Shown: piece by piece, positions 34,186 through 43,043 of the stretch
Layout: the number at the start of each line of letters is the position of its first letter
Position numbering within the stretch: position 1 is the stretch's first letter
NCBI GenBank assembly: GCA_937926195.1
Contig: CALEXZ010000144.1
Coordinates: 1 to 64,000, forward strand
DNA from: an uncultured Actinomyces sp.
GTDB taxonomy: Bacteria > Actinomycetota > Actinomycetes > Actinomycetales > Actinomycetaceae
Direction: 5' to 3'
Length of the DNA: 64,000 nucleotides
The notes under the pieces: generated by a model
Seen by the model: only the letters and a program-made list of their open reading frames with translations
Told to the model about the DNA's origin: nothing
Database searches by the model: none
Program-made: the position numbers and the translations under genes

Positions 34186-34785
34186 TCAGCTCTCGCGCAT
34201 CTGCAGGCGTGCGACGATCGGCTCGGGATCGTCCCTCAGCCGTCCGTAGACGACGACGTCCTCACGCGTGAGCAGCACGTCCTCGCCGTCGTGCACCTCG
34301 ACGACCCGGGCCTCACGCAGCAGCCCCTCCTGCAGGAAGCCCGCCGCACGCGCGATGTTGCCAGCGTGACGGTACGAGCCGATGTGCTCAAGCTCGAGCC
34401 GGTCGAGCACGAGGCCGTCGTCGGCCAGCGCCCAGTCCGCCACCGTGGCCACGGCGCGACGTGTGAGGCCGCGCCCGCGGTAGTCGTCGCCCATCCAGAA
34501 GCTGAGCGCCCCCGTGGCGTTGTCCTCGTCGGCCGCCACGGAGACCAGGCCCATGAGGACGTCGTCCGCCCCCACGATGGCCCAGCCGTGCAGGGGCGAG
34601 GCCGCGTCCGCCCGCGTTCTGACATAAGTCTGTGCCGACTCCAGGTCGACGACGCTGCCCTCCAGGGACATCCCCGTGCCGGTGAAGGCACGGCGCACGG
34701 CCTCGGCGTCGTCGTCGCGCAGCGGGCGCAGGTAGACGGTGTCAGTGGACTCAGCGGACGGAGAGGAAGCGACGTTGCTGCTCAT
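34186..34785 (-). CDS. GNAT-family N-acetyltransferase (RimJ/RimL-like)
   Basis: 199 residues from ATG 34785 (MSSNVASSPSAES). LRPLRDDDAEAVRRAF opens the fold, FWMGDDYRGRGLTRRAVATVADWA is the acetyl-CoA pyrophosphate-binding motif, and LELEHIGSYRHAGNIARAAGF is the hallmark (normally N-x-x-S/A) of ribosomal-protein-type acetyltransferases. It transfers acetyl to an amino group of an unknown acceptor. It stands alone. Confidence 0.87.
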   Translation of the reverse strand: MSSNVASSPSAESTDTVYLRPLRDDDAEAVRRAFTGTGMSLEGSVVDLESAQTYVRTRADAASPLHGWAIVGADDVLMGLVSVAADEDNATGALSFWMGDDYRGRGLTRRAVATVADWALADDGLVLDRLELEHIGSYRHAGNIARAAGFLQEGLLREARVVEVHDGEDVLLTREDVVVYGRLRDDPEPIVARLQMRES

Positions 34786-34883
34786 AGGACGTATCCAACC
34801 ACCACGGGAGCCCGAGCACAGCAGCTCGGACGGACCCCGGGTGCCGGTCGCGGCGCCCCACGGGCAGTGTGGCAACGGGGCCC

Positions 34884-36008
34884 TCAGTCCCCCAGCGCCG
34901 TCCCCACCGCGCGGGCAGCCTTGATCCACTCGTGGTCGCGCGGCACGTACTTGACCTTGCCGGCCACCCGGCGCAGGGGAACGAGCTCGGTGCCGTGACC
35001 GCGGTCGGCCACCATGACCCCGAAGCTCCCCTCCGCGATGGCCTGCGCCCCCGCCACGCCCAGGCGCGTGCCCAGCATGCGGTCGGCCGCGTTGGGCGTG
35101 CCGCCGCGCTGGACGTAGCCGAGGATCGTGACCCGGGCCTCCAGCCCCGTGCGCTCCTCGAGCTGGGTCGCGAGCGTGAAGGTGTTGGCCCGGTGGGAGG
35201 CCTCCAGACGCTTGACGCCCCGCTTGGCGGCCGCCTTCGAGGTCGGTGTCGAGGCGTCCTTGACCAGGGCCTCGGCGTGGTCGATCTCCTGGCGGTCCTC
35301 GCGCGACAGCGCCCCCTCGGCGACCGCGACCACCGAGAAGCTCGAGCCGTGCGAGCGGCGCCGTTCGATCCTCTCGGCGATGGCGTCGACGTCGTAGGGG
35401 ATCTCAGGCAGGAGGATGACGTCCGCTCCCCCGGCGATACCCGCACCCAGCGCCAGCCAGCCCGCACGGTGGCCCATGATCTCGGTGAGGATGATGCGGT
35501 GGTGGGAGTGGGCCGTCGAGTGCAGGCGGTCCACCGCCTCCGTAGCGATCTCCAGGGCGGTGGAGAAGCCGAAGGACGAGTCGGTCTCAACGATGTCGTT
35601 GTCGATCGTCTTGGGCAGGTGCAGGACGTTGAGGCCGGCGTCCATGAGACGGCGGGCGTTCTTGGCGGTGCCTCCCCCGCCCAGGCACACGAGCGCGTCC
35701 AGCTCGTTGCGGGCGTAGTTCTCGACGATGGTGGGGATCATGTCCTGCTCCTGGCCGTCGACGACCATGCGGTGGACCTTGTCACGACTCGTGCCGAGCA
35801 TGGTGCCGCCCATCGTGAGGATGCCCGACAGCGAGGCCGTGTCCAGGGTGACGGTCCGGTTCTCGGCCAGTCCCCTCATGCCGTCGCGGAAGCCGATGAG
35901 CTCCCAGCCGTGCTGCTGGATCGCAGCCTTCCCGAAGCCGCGGATCGCGGCGTTGAGTCCAGGGGCGTCTCCGCCGGCGGTCAGGATGCCGATGCGCTTG
36001 GTGGCCAT
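34884..36008 (-). CDS. pfkA: 6-phosphofructokinase, non-classical donor site
   Basis: 374 residues from ATG 36008. Glycine loop [13 protein letters not shown] (residues 10-22), catalytic PKTIDND (132-138) and the allosteric/substrate LGYVQRGG segment are present. Classical ATP enzymes have GGDGS and PGTIDND. Here residues 109-114 read LGGGGT and residue 133 is Lys, the residue associated with pyrophosphate-using or mixed-type enzymes. It phosphorylates fructose-6-phosphate in glycolysis; whether the donor is ATP, PPi or both cannot be settled from sequence. Start supported by the CATAAT element six bases upstream. Confidence 0.9.
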   Translation of the reverse strand: MATKRIGILTAGGDAPGLNAAIRGFGKAAIQQHGWELIGFRDGMRGLAENRTVTLDTASLSGILTMGGTMLGTSRDKVHRMVVDGQEQDMIPTIVENYARNELDALVCLGGGGTAKNARRLMDAGLNVLHLPKTIDNDIVETDSSFGFSTALEIATEAVDRLHSTAHSHHRIILTEIMGHRAGWLALGAGIAGGADVILLPEIPYDVDAIAERIERRRSHGSSFSVVAVAEGALSREDRQEIDHAEALVKDASTPTSKAAAKRGVKRLEASHRANTFTLATQLEERTGLEARVTILGYVQRGGTPNAADRMLGTRLGVAGAQAIAEGSFGVMVADRGHGTELVPLRRVAGKVKYVPRDHEWIKAARAVGTALGD

Positions 36009-36014
36009 GGGCCG

Positions 36015-36020
36015 ATTATG
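36015..36020 (-). promoter_or_regulatory. -10 element of pfkA
   Basis: Minus-strand CATAAT, then CGGCCC, then ATG 36008. Confidence 0.45.
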
Positions 36021-36115
36021 CCTGCCCCGGCGGCTGCGGGGGCAGTGAGCGTAACGCGATCTGGGCACCCGCCTGCGCCCGGTAGGATGAGGCCCCAGAA
36101 CGCGACGCACCTGCC

Positions 36116-36142
36116 GGGAACAACTTGGGCAGCGCGAGCGTT
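36116..36142 (+). promoter_or_regulatory. sigma-R/SigH-type promoter of rbpA
   Basis: GGGAAC (36116-36121), 18-bp spacer, GTT (36140-36142): an exact match to the thiol-oxidative-stress promoter consensus of actinobacteria. In Streptomyces rbpA is a known sigma-R target. The leader would be about 65 nt. Confidence 0.65.
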
Positions 36143-36157
36143 GCGGCCAACGGGTAC

Positions 36158-36180
36158 CCCGCCGCCTCCCAGGCGGCGGG
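36158..36180 (+). promoter_or_regulatory. rbpA leader hairpin
   Basis: CCCGCCGCCT and AGGCGGCGGG pair perfectly (10 bp) around CCC, 32 bases before ATG 36213 and inside the predicted leader. Confidence 0.5.
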
Positions 36181-36212
36181 CCCGGTCACGATCGTCAAGG
36201 AGAGGCAGCAGC

Positions 36213-36566
36213 ATGGCAGACCGCGCACTGCGTGGCATGACCATCGGCGCGAAGTCGATGGAGTCTGAGGAGGGCGTCGAGTTCGCCGAGCGCCAGATAG
36301 TTACCTTCGAGTGCCCGATGGCCCACGTGACGACCATCCCGATGGCGCTGGAGGCCGAGGTCCCCCAGACCTGGGAGTGCCCCGAGTGCGGTCAGCCCGC
36401 GAACCTGCGCGGCGAGGACGAGCCCGAGTCCGACGAGCCGAAGAAGGCGCCGCGCACGCACTGGGACATGCTCCTGGAGCGCCGCTCCCTCGACGAGCTC
36501 AAGGTCCTGCTCGACGAGCGCCTGGAGCTGCTGCGCTCCGGCGAGATCTACCGCCAGCGCTTCTGA
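36213..36566 (+). CDS. rbpA: RNA polymerase-binding protein RbpA
   Basis: 117 residues, starting MADRALRGMTIGAKSMESEEG, with the core domain bearing paired cysteines (FECPMAHV, WECPECGQPA) and the C-terminal sigma-interaction domain (RTHWDMLLERRSLDELKVLLDERL). RbpA stabilises open complexes formed with the principal sigma factor. GTCAAGGAGAGG precedes the start. It converges on ppm1, the same neighbour as in M. tuberculosis. Confidence 0.95.
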   Translation: MADRALRGMTIGAKSMESEEGVEFAERQIVTFECPMAHVTTIPMALEAEVPQTWECPECGQPANLRGEDEPESDEPKKAPRTHWDMLLERRSLDELKVLLDERLELLRSGEIYRQRF

Positions 36567-36622
36567 GCCACCTGCCCTGCCACGGGCAGCAGCCCCTCCC
36601 CTCCCCCGGCCCGGGCCGGGGC

Positions 36623-36652
36623 ACGGCGCCCGCGCACGCAGCCGGGCGCCGT
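36623..36652. terminator. bidirectional hairpin between rbpA and ppm1
   Basis: ACGGCGCCCG (36623-36632) pairs perfectly with CGGGCGCCGT (36643-36652) between the two convergent stops. A second smaller GC stem (CCCCGG...CCGGGG) precedes it. Confidence 0.55.
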
Positions 36653-36659
36653 CTCGCGC

Positions 36660-37424
36660 TCAGCGCCCCGAGCGGCGCTCGCCCAGCGAGCGCAGGAGAC
36701 CACCGAGCTGGTCGGCACGCTTGCGCACGCCCCACTTGGTGACCAGGGCGAGCTCCTCGGTGAAGATGCCGCCCGAGAGCTTGGACTGGCCGGCCTCGCG
36801 CTCAACGAAGGTGATCGGCATCTCGACGATCCTGCCGCCGATCTCATCGACCAGAGCGGTCATGTTGACCTGGAAGCCGTAGCCGAGGGCCTCGACCCGA
36901 GACAGGTCGAGGCGGCGCAGGATGGCGGCCGTGTAGACGCGGAAGCCCGCGGTCGCGTCCTTCACCCGCATACCGAGCATGGCGTTGATGTAGAGGTTGC
37001 CGGCCCGTGACAGCATGACCCGCCGGGTGTCCCAGCCCTCGGTGGCACCGCCCGATACCCAGCGCGAGCCGATGACGAGGTCGGGGGCGTCGGCCATCTG
37101 GGCACGCTGGAGCAGCAGCGCCAGGTCCTGCGCACGGTGCGAGCCGTCCGCGTCCATCTCGACGATGAGCTCGTACCCCGCGTCCAGCGCCCAGGCAAAG
37201 CCCGCGAGGTAGGCGGGGCCCAGGCCGTTCTTCTCCTTGCGGTGCAGGACGTGCACGTGCTCGTCCTCAGCGGCACGGGCGTCAGCGAAGGCACCGGTGC
37301 CGTCAGGCGAGGAGTCGTCGACCACGAGGACGTGGGCGTCGGGGACCGCGGCCCGTACCCGCTCAAGCGCCACCGGAAGGGACTCGATCTCGTTGTAGGT
37401 CGGGATGACGACGACGGCCCTCAC
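36660..37424 (-). CDS. ppm1: polyprenol monophosphomannose synthase
   Basis: 254 residues of GT2 fold: IPTYNEIESLP, VVDDSSPDGT (nucleotide/metal site), MDADGSHRAQDL as the DxD motif, and the GYGFQVNM...PITFVERE tail of dolichol-phosphate mannose synthases. It transfers mannose from GDP-mannose to polyprenyl phosphate for periplasmic mannosylation. It lies 18 bp behind lnt; in mycobacteria the two activities are physically associated. No membrane anchor of its own, consistent with docking on Lnt. Confidence 0.93.
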   Translation of the reverse strand: MRAVVVIPTYNEIESLPVALERVRAAVPDAHVLVVDDSSPDGTGAFADARAAEDEHVHVLHRKEKNGLGPAYLAGFAWALDAGYELIVEMDADGSHRAQDLALLLQRAQMADAPDLVIGSRWVSGGATEGWDTRRVMLSRAGNLYINAMLGMRVKDATAGFRVYTAAILRRLDLSRVEALGYGFQVNMTALVDEIGGRIVEMPITFVEREAGQSKLSGGIFTEELALVTKWGVRKRADQLGGLLRSLGERRSGR

Positions 37425-37442
37425 GATGTGCTTCCTCCTGGA

Positions 37443-39062
37443 TCAGTGACCAGCTCGGCGTCGAGACCGAGCCCGTGCGTGGAACACGATACCTGCGCCC
37501 ACCAGCAGCGCCGCACCGGTCAGGACAGTCCTCCCCGGCCAGGGCCCGAGGCGGTCGGCCACGGTGAGCGAGCCGCGCAGAGCGACGTCGGCCACGAGCG
37601 CTCCCTGGACGCCGTCGTCCAGCCGGTGCTCGACCGTGCCGGTGGGGCTGATGACGGCGGTGACCCCGACGGTCGAGACCTGCACGACGCTGCGGCCGTG
37701 GACGACCGCCTGGACCCGGCCCTGGGCGATCTGCTGCGCGGACTCGGAGGAGCCGATGAAGGAGGCGTTGTTGGTCGGGATGAGGATGAGGCCGCCGCCC
37801 TCACGCACCCCGGCGCGCAGGACGTCGTCGTAGGCGACCTCGAAGCAGATACCCACGGCGAGCACGACGTCGCGCTCCTGGGTGGCGGCGCGCACGGTGA
37901 GCGTGTGGGGGCCGGTACCCGCGAGCATGTCGATGCCGATACGGTCGGCCTGGTCGGTGACCGCGCGGATGAGGCCGCGCCACGGGATGAACTCACCGAA
38001 GGGCACGGGACGGTGCTTGCGGTAGTAGCTGCCCGCCCCCTCGCCGGCCGTCCACACGATGATGTCGTTGTAGCGCGCACCCTCCTCGTAGGGGACGGCG
38101 CCCACGAGCACGGGTGCGCCGACGGCCTGGGCGGCGTCCTCGACGAGGGCCGCGCTGGCCTCGTCCTGCCTGGGGTCGCGGTCGGCGGCGTTCTCCGGCC
38201 ACACGACGAGGTCGATGGTGCCGGGCTCGGTGCGCTGCGCCAGCTCGAGGGTCGCCTCAGCGTGGTTGCCGGTCACCTCCAGGGCGCGGGCGAAGGCGTT
38301 GTCGTCGCGGGCCACCGAGCCCTGGACGGCGGCGACGCGGATCGTGCCCTCCTCGGCCTCGCAGGCCAGTGGCAGGGCCAGCGGCGCCAGCACGAGCGCC
38401 CCGGCGCCCGCGGCGCACGCCAGCGCGGCCCGTGCCCGGCGCTGGCGCAGCGCGAGCACCCCCTCGGCCAGGACGGCACCGACGAGCGCCACGAGCAGGC
38501 TCAGCCCGACGGAGCCGCCGTAGGCGGCCAGGGGCAGCGACGGCGACTCCGCCATCGCGAAGGCCAGCCGTCCGAAGGGGAAGCCGCCCCAGGGCCAGCT
38601 CGAGCGCAGCTCCTCGACCCCGCACCACAGCAGTGCGAAGGTGCCGACGCGTACCACCGGTACCGTCCGCACGGTGGTGTGGCTCAGGGCCCGTGAGACG
38701 AGCGCCCAGGCGGCGCCGAGCACCGCGAGGTAGAGGCTCTCGACGACGGTCAGTGCCACCCAGCCGATGGGGTTGCCCATCGACACCCTGGTGAAGTGCA
38801 GCAGGGGCGCGAACAGGCCGATACCGAACAGCAGGAAGGTCGTGGCGCTCTCGGCGGCCGGGCGCTGCCGGGTGGCCAGCTCGAGGGCCGCCAGGGCCAC
38901 GGGGGCGCAGAACCACAGGTCGTGGGGCGGGAAAGCGGACCACAGCAGCAGTCCGGCCAGTGCTCCTGCACCCAGGCGCGCCAGGCTGCCGCCCGCTGTA
39001 CCTGCGCTGAGCCCGGTCGCCCGGCAGCGGCGTGTGCTGTGTCCGCGACGCGCGCGGGCCAT
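37443..39062 (-). CDS. lnt: apolipoprotein N-acyltransferase
   Basis: 539 residues. About six N-terminal membrane helices (residues 30-230) precede a nitrilase-fold domain with the catalytic triad E290 (VVWPENAAD), K349 (YYRKHRPVPFGEF) and C406 (VGICFEVAYDD). It adds the third acyl chain to lipoproteins, which indicates that triacylated lipoproteins are made. The gene starts two bases after the DUF808 stop and is followed by ppm1. Confidence 0.93.
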   Translation of the reverse strand: MARARRGHSTRRCRATGLSAGTAGGSLARLGAGALAGLLLWSAFPPHDLWFCAPVALAALELATRQRPAAESATTFLLFGIGLFAPLLHFTRVSMGNPIGWVALTVVESLYLAVLGAAWALVSRALSHTTVRTVPVVRVGTFALLWCGVEELRSSWPWGGFPFGRLAFAMAESPSLPLAAYGGSVGLSLLVALVGAVLAEGVLALRQRRARAALACAAGAGALVLAPLALPLACEAEEGTIRVAAVQGSVARDDNAFARALEVTGNHAEATLELAQRTEPGTIDLVVWPENAADRDPRQDEASAALVEDAAQAVGAPVLVGAVPYEEGARYNDIIVWTAGEGAGSYYRKHRPVPFGEFIPWRGLIRAVTDQADRIGIDMLAGTGPHTLTVRAATQERDVVLAVGICFEVAYDDVLRAGVREGGGLILIPTNNASFIGSSESAQQIAQGRVQAVVHGRSVVQVSTVGVTAVISPTGTVEHRLDDGVQGALVADVALRGSLTVADRLGPWPGRTVLTGAALLVGAGIVFHARARSRRRAGH

Positions 39063-39063
39063 G

Positions 39064-39978
39064 TCAGCGAGCCAGCTTCCTGAGGGCCAGGACGAGAACC
39101 GTGAGCACGGTGCCGACCACGGCGCCGAAGACGCAGGCCGTCGCCGTCGACAGGAGCCAGGACACGACAGGGTTGTCCACCAGCTCGGCCGCGTGGCTCA
39201 TGAGGTGGTGGGGCGCGGTGACCCCGACCGTGGCGATGTTGTGGGCCAGGATCTGCCCGCCGACCCACAGCATGGCGACCGTGCCGATGACACCGATGAC
39301 CTTGAACAGCCCCGGGGCCGAGCGCACGATCGTGTGCCCCAGTCGGCGCACGGCCGCGGTGCGCCCCTGTGCCGCCAGCCGCAGCCCGAGGTCGTCGAGG
39401 GTGATGAGCGCGGCGACGAGCCCGTAGACGGCGAAGGTGATGATGAGGGCGATGAGCACGAGGACGACGATCCGGCGCCCCGAGGACTGTCCCTGCACCT
39501 CGGCGAGTGCCAGCAGCATGATCTCGGTGGACAGGATGAAGTCCGTCGTCGTGGCCCGTCGGACGATCGTGTCCTCGTCCACCGGGCCGGTGTGCTCCTG
39601 GGCGTGGTGGGCGCCCAGGAACCGGGCCAGGACCGGTTCGAGGATCTTCTCCCCTCCTTCGAAGCACAGGTAGGCGCCGCCGCAGATGAGGGCCACGGGC
39701 AGCAGCCCGGGCGCCAGCCAGCTGAGCACGAGCGCCACCGGCAGGATGATGAGGATCTTGTTGCGCAGCGAGTTGAGCGTGATGCGCCTGATGATGGGGA
39801 TCTCGCGCTCGGGGGTGATGCCGGTGACGTACTGCGGTGTGGCGGCCACGTCGTCGACCGCTGCCGCCGAGACCTTGGCCGAGGTCTTGACCGCCATGGA
39901 GGCCGTGTCGTCGACGGTGGCCAGGGTGAGCTTGGCGAGCGTGGCGATGTCGTCCAGCAGGGCGAAGAATCCGGACAC
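39064..39978 (-). CDS. DUF808 family membrane protein
   Basis: 304 residues, starting MSGFFALLDDIATLAK with VTGITPEREIPIIRRITLNSLRNK near 50-75, the conserved opening of DUF808 (YedI-like) proteins. Five or so hydrophobic segments follow. Function unknown. AGGAGAACG precedes the start. Separated from helY by 80 bp and joined to lnt with a one-base gap. Confidence 0.88.
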   Translation of the reverse strand: MSGFFALLDDIATLAKLTLATVDDTASMAVKTSAKVSAAAVDDVAATPQYVTGITPEREIPIIRRITLNSLRNKILIILPVALVLSWLAPGLLPVALICGGAYLCFEGGEKILEPVLARFLGAHHAQEHTGPVDEDTIVRRATTTDFILSTEIMLLALAEVQGQSSGRRIVVLVLIALIITFAVYGLVAALITLDDLGLRLAAQGRTAAVRRLGHTIVRSAPGLFKVIGVIGTVAMLWVGGQILAHNIATVGVTAPHHLMSHAAELVDNPVVSWLLSTATACVFGAVVGTVLTVLVLALRKLAR

Positions 39979-40058
39979 GCGTTCTCCTGACGAAAGAAGG
40001 TCACCGCCGCTGGCAACGGCGCGGGCGCCCAGGAGCCTACCGTCCCCTCAGCCCCGGC

Positions 40059-43001
40059 TCAGACCGAGGACCAGGAGACGACTCCCCGGCTGACGTCCTG
40101 GACGGCCTCGGCGGCCGCCACCGACAGGCGGGAGACGGAGGCTGACAGGCTCGGCTCCTGCGGGTCGGGGCGCAGGCTCGCGACCTGCCCGAGCAGGTCG
40201 AGCAGCTGCTTGACCCAGCGGACGAAGTCGCCTGCCGTCAGCTCGGAGTCCTCCAGCACCTGCGTGAGCGTCGCCCCCTCGGCCCAGGCCAGCACCGGGC
40301 CGCTGAGCGCCGGCTCGGCCCCCGAGGAGGCGGGCAGCCTCATGAGGGACTCAAGGTCGTTGATGCGCCGCGAGACCTCGGCCTCGGCCCGCAGGGCGGC
40401 CCCGAGCGCCGAGCCCGGAGGTACCGGCAGGGGCAGGCCCTGGGCGGCGGCGCGCGGCTCGTACACGCAGGCGCACAGGGCAGCGGCCAGCTCGGCCGGA
40501 CTCAGCCCGTCCCACACGCCTCGGCGCAGACACTCGGCCACGAGCAGGTCGCGCTCGGCGTAGACCCGTGAGAGCAGGCGGCCGGCCGCGCTCACACGCA
40601 GCTCGCGCTCAGGGTGGCCCCTCTCGACCGGCTCGAGGTAGCCCAGCTCAAGCAGGACCTGGCACACGGCGTCGAAGGCACGGGCGATGGTGCCGGTGCG
40701 CGACTCGATACGCGCCTGGAGCCGGTCCGCCTCCGCCAGGGCCTTGGACCACGCGCGTCCCACGCGGGCGTGCTCCTCACGGTCGGGGCAGGCGTGGCAG
40801 GGGTGCGAGCGCATCTCATGGCGCAGCGCGTCGATCCGCTCACGCGTGTCAGCGCCCTCGTCACGGCCGCGTCGACGGCGTCGGCGGTCCTCCTCCTCAA
40901 GGCTGCCCGAGCGCAGCGCCTCAATGAGGCGCCCCACGAGCCGGTCGCGGTGGCGCGGACGATGCACGTCCACGTCCTCGCTCACGCGCAGCGAGCCCAC
41001 GCGCACGACGCCGTCGGGGGTCGTGTCGGGGCTGAGGGTGAGCACCCTGGAGTCCTCCGCCAGGACGGTCAGGGCCGGGGTGCCTGTGCGGTCCGCCCCC
41101 GAGTCCAGGACAACGGCGTGGCGCGAGCGGCGCCCCTTGCGGAAGACGACGACGTCCCCGCGGCGCAGGCTCGACATCTCGCGCAGGGCGTCGCCGCGGC
41201 GGCTGTCACGGTTGTGGCGCGACAGGTCGGCCTCGGCATCGGCGATGCGCTGACGCAGCCGGGCGTACTCGCGAAAGTCCCCCAGGCGGCAGGTCATCTG
41301 CTCCTCCAGGCCGGCCACCGAGCGGCGCCGACGGCGGGCCTGGGCGGCGAGCTCGACGACCCCGCGGTCGGCCTGGAACTGGGCGAAGGAGGACTCCAGG
41401 ACCTCACGGGCGCGGCGGCGCGAGGTACGGCCCAGGAGGTTGACGGCCATGTTGTACGTGGGCCGGAAGGCGGAGACGAGCGGGTAGGTGCGCCGGGAGG
41501 CGAGGGAGGAGACGAGACTGGGCTCGACGTCGTCGGCGGCCAGGACGACGGCATGCCCCTCGACGTCGATGCCGCGGCGCCCGGCCCGGCCGGTGAGCTG
41601 GGTGTACTCGCCCGGTGTGAGGGTCACGTGCGCCGAGCCGTTCCACTTGCGCAGCGACTCCAGCACGACGGTGCGTGCGGGCATGTTGATGCCCAGTGCG
41701 AGGGTCTCGGTGGCGTAGACGACCTTGACGAGCCCGGCGCTGAAGAGCTCCTCGACGGTCTCCTTGAACACCGGCAGCAGGCCGGCGTGGTGGGCGGCGA
41801 CGCCCCGTTCGAGGGCGTGCGCCCAGGCGTGGAAGCCCACAGCGGCCAGGTCCCCCACGGGGATGTCGGCGGTGCGCCGGTCGATGACCTCGCGGATGCG
41901 TCGGGCCTGGGCCTCGGTGGTGAGGTTCACTCCCCCGGCGACCGTCTGGGCGACCGCCTGCTCGCAGCCGGCCCGCGAGAAGATGAAGACGATGGCGGGC
42001 AGGAGCCGGGCCCGCTCCAGGGCGTCGATGACCGACAGGCGCGAGGGCGGGCGCAGACGCGCCACGCGGGCGCCGCCCTCTCCCCGGCGCGGGGCCCGCT
42101 GGCCGGACGGTGCCCGCCCGCGCCTCCACGGCTGCGTGTAGCCGCTCTGGCCGGTGGTGCCCGCGGCTGCTGCGCGCCTCGCGCTGCGCACGGCCCGCAG
42201 CAGCTCGGGGTTGAGGGGCGGCAGGTCGGCTGCCGCCCCGTCATCCCGCTGGATGGCGGCCCGCGGGCCGTCGTCGGCGCCGAGGCCGGCGGACCGCGGG
42301 CCGGTGGCACCGTGCTCGGGCAGCGTGTAGAGCTCCAGCAGCCGCCGCCCCACCATCATGTGCTGGGTCAAGGGCACCGGCCGGTGCTCGGAGACGACGA
42401 CGGCGGTCGTGCCGCGCACGTGTCCCAGCCAGTCGCCGAGCTCCTCGGCGTTGGAGACGGTCGCCGACAGGGAGACCACCTGCACCTGGGGGGCGAGGTG
42501 GATGATGACCTCCTCCCACACGGGGCCGCGGAAGCGGTCGGCGAGGTAGTGGACCTCGTCCATGACGACGAAGCCGAGCCGGTCCAGGTCGCGCGAGCCC
42601 GAGTACAGCATGTTGCGCAGGACCTCGGTGGTCATGACGATGACCTCCGCGTGCGGGTTGACGGAGGTGTCGCCGGTGAGCAGGCCCACCGTCTCCTCCC
42701 CGTGGCGGTGGACAAGGTCCTGGTACTTCTGGTTGGACAGCGCCTTGATGGGCGTGGTGTAGAAGGTCTTGAGGCCCTTGGCGAGACCGAGGTGGACGGC
42801 GAACTCGCCGACGACCGTCTTGCCGGCGCCGGTGGGTGCGGCCACGAGCACGCCCTCGCCGCGCTCGAGCGCCTGGCAGCCCGAGACCTGGAAGTCGTCG
42901 AGGGGGAAGTCGTAGCCGGCGGCGAAGCGGGCGAGCTCCGTGCGTTGGGCGGCCTGCCGACGGCGAGCAGCGGCGTAGCGCTCGGAGGCTGAGGGACTCA
43001 T
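40059..43001 (-). CDS. helY: superfamily II RNA helicase, HelY/Mtr4-like
   Basis: 980 residues. Walker A APTGAGKT at 55-62, DEVH box (VVMDEVHYLADRF), SLSATVSN motif III and the QLTGRAGRRG motif VI. A middle insertion is rich in Arg/Gly/Ala and the C-terminal region is a DSHCT-type helical domain (CLRRGVWDGLSPAELAA...RRINDLESL). Ski2/Mtr4-like enzymes unwind structured RNA for decay. In mycobacteria helY lies beside tatC, as nearly here. Confidence 0.92.
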   Translation of the reverse strand: MSPSASERYAAARRRQAAQRTELARFAAGYDFPLDDFQVSGCQALERGEGVLVAAPTGAGKTVVGEFAVHLGLAKGLKTFYTTPIKALSNQKYQDLVHRHGEETVGLLTGDTSVNPHAEVIVMTTEVLRNMLYSGSRDLDRLGFVVMDEVHYLADRFRGPVWEEVIIHLAPQVQVVSLSATVSNAEELGDWLGHVRGTTAVVVSEHRPVPLTQHMMVGRRLLELYTLPEHGATGPRSAGLGADDGPRAAIQRDDGAAADLPPLNPELLRAVRSARRAAAAGTTGQSGYTQPWRRGRAPSGQRAPRRGEGGARVARLRPPSRLSVIDALERARLLPAIVFIFSRAGCEQAVAQTVAGGVNLTTEAQARRIREVIDRRTADIPVGDLAAVGFHAWAHALERGVAAHHAGLLPVFKETVEELFSAGLVKVVYATETLALGINMPARTVVLESLRKWNGSAHVTLTPGEYTQLTGRAGRRGIDVEGHAVVLAADDVEPSLVSSLASRRTYPLVSAFRPTYNMAVNLLGRTSRRRAREVLESSFAQFQADRGVVELAAQARRRRRSVAGLEEQMTCRLGDFREYARLRQRIADAEADLSRHNRDSRRGDALREMSSLRRGDVVVFRKGRRSRHAVVLDSGADRTGTPALTVLAEDSRVLTLSPDTTPDGVVRVGSLRVSEDVDVHRPRHRDRLVGRLIEALRSGSLEEEDRRRRRRGRDEGADTRERIDALRHEMRSHPCHACPDREEHARVGRAWSKALAEADRLQARIESRTGTIARAFDAVCQVLLELGYLEPVERGHPERELRVSAAGRLLSRVYAERDLLVAECLRRGVWDGLSPAELAAALCACVYEPRAAAQGLPLPVPPGSALGAALRAEAEVSRRINDLESLMRLPASSGAEPALSGPVLAWAEGATLTQVLEDSELTAGDFVRWVKQLLDLLGQVASLRPDPQEPSLSASVSRLSVAAAEAVQDVSRGVVSWSSV

Positions 43002-43007
43002 GGGCTC

Positions 43008-43013
43008 ACCCTA
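43008..43013 (-). promoter_or_regulatory. -10 element of helY
   Basis: Minus-strand TAGGGT, then GAGCCC, then ATG 43001. It gives helY a promoter inside the longer minus-strand gene block. Confidence 0.5.
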
Positions 43014-43043
43014 CGTGGAGCGGTCAGGGCCTTCCCGTCGGCC

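Noticed and set aside
40614..42992. 792-codon plus-strand frame opposite helY
   Set aside because: Antisense shadow of a recognised helicase, with no motif of its own.
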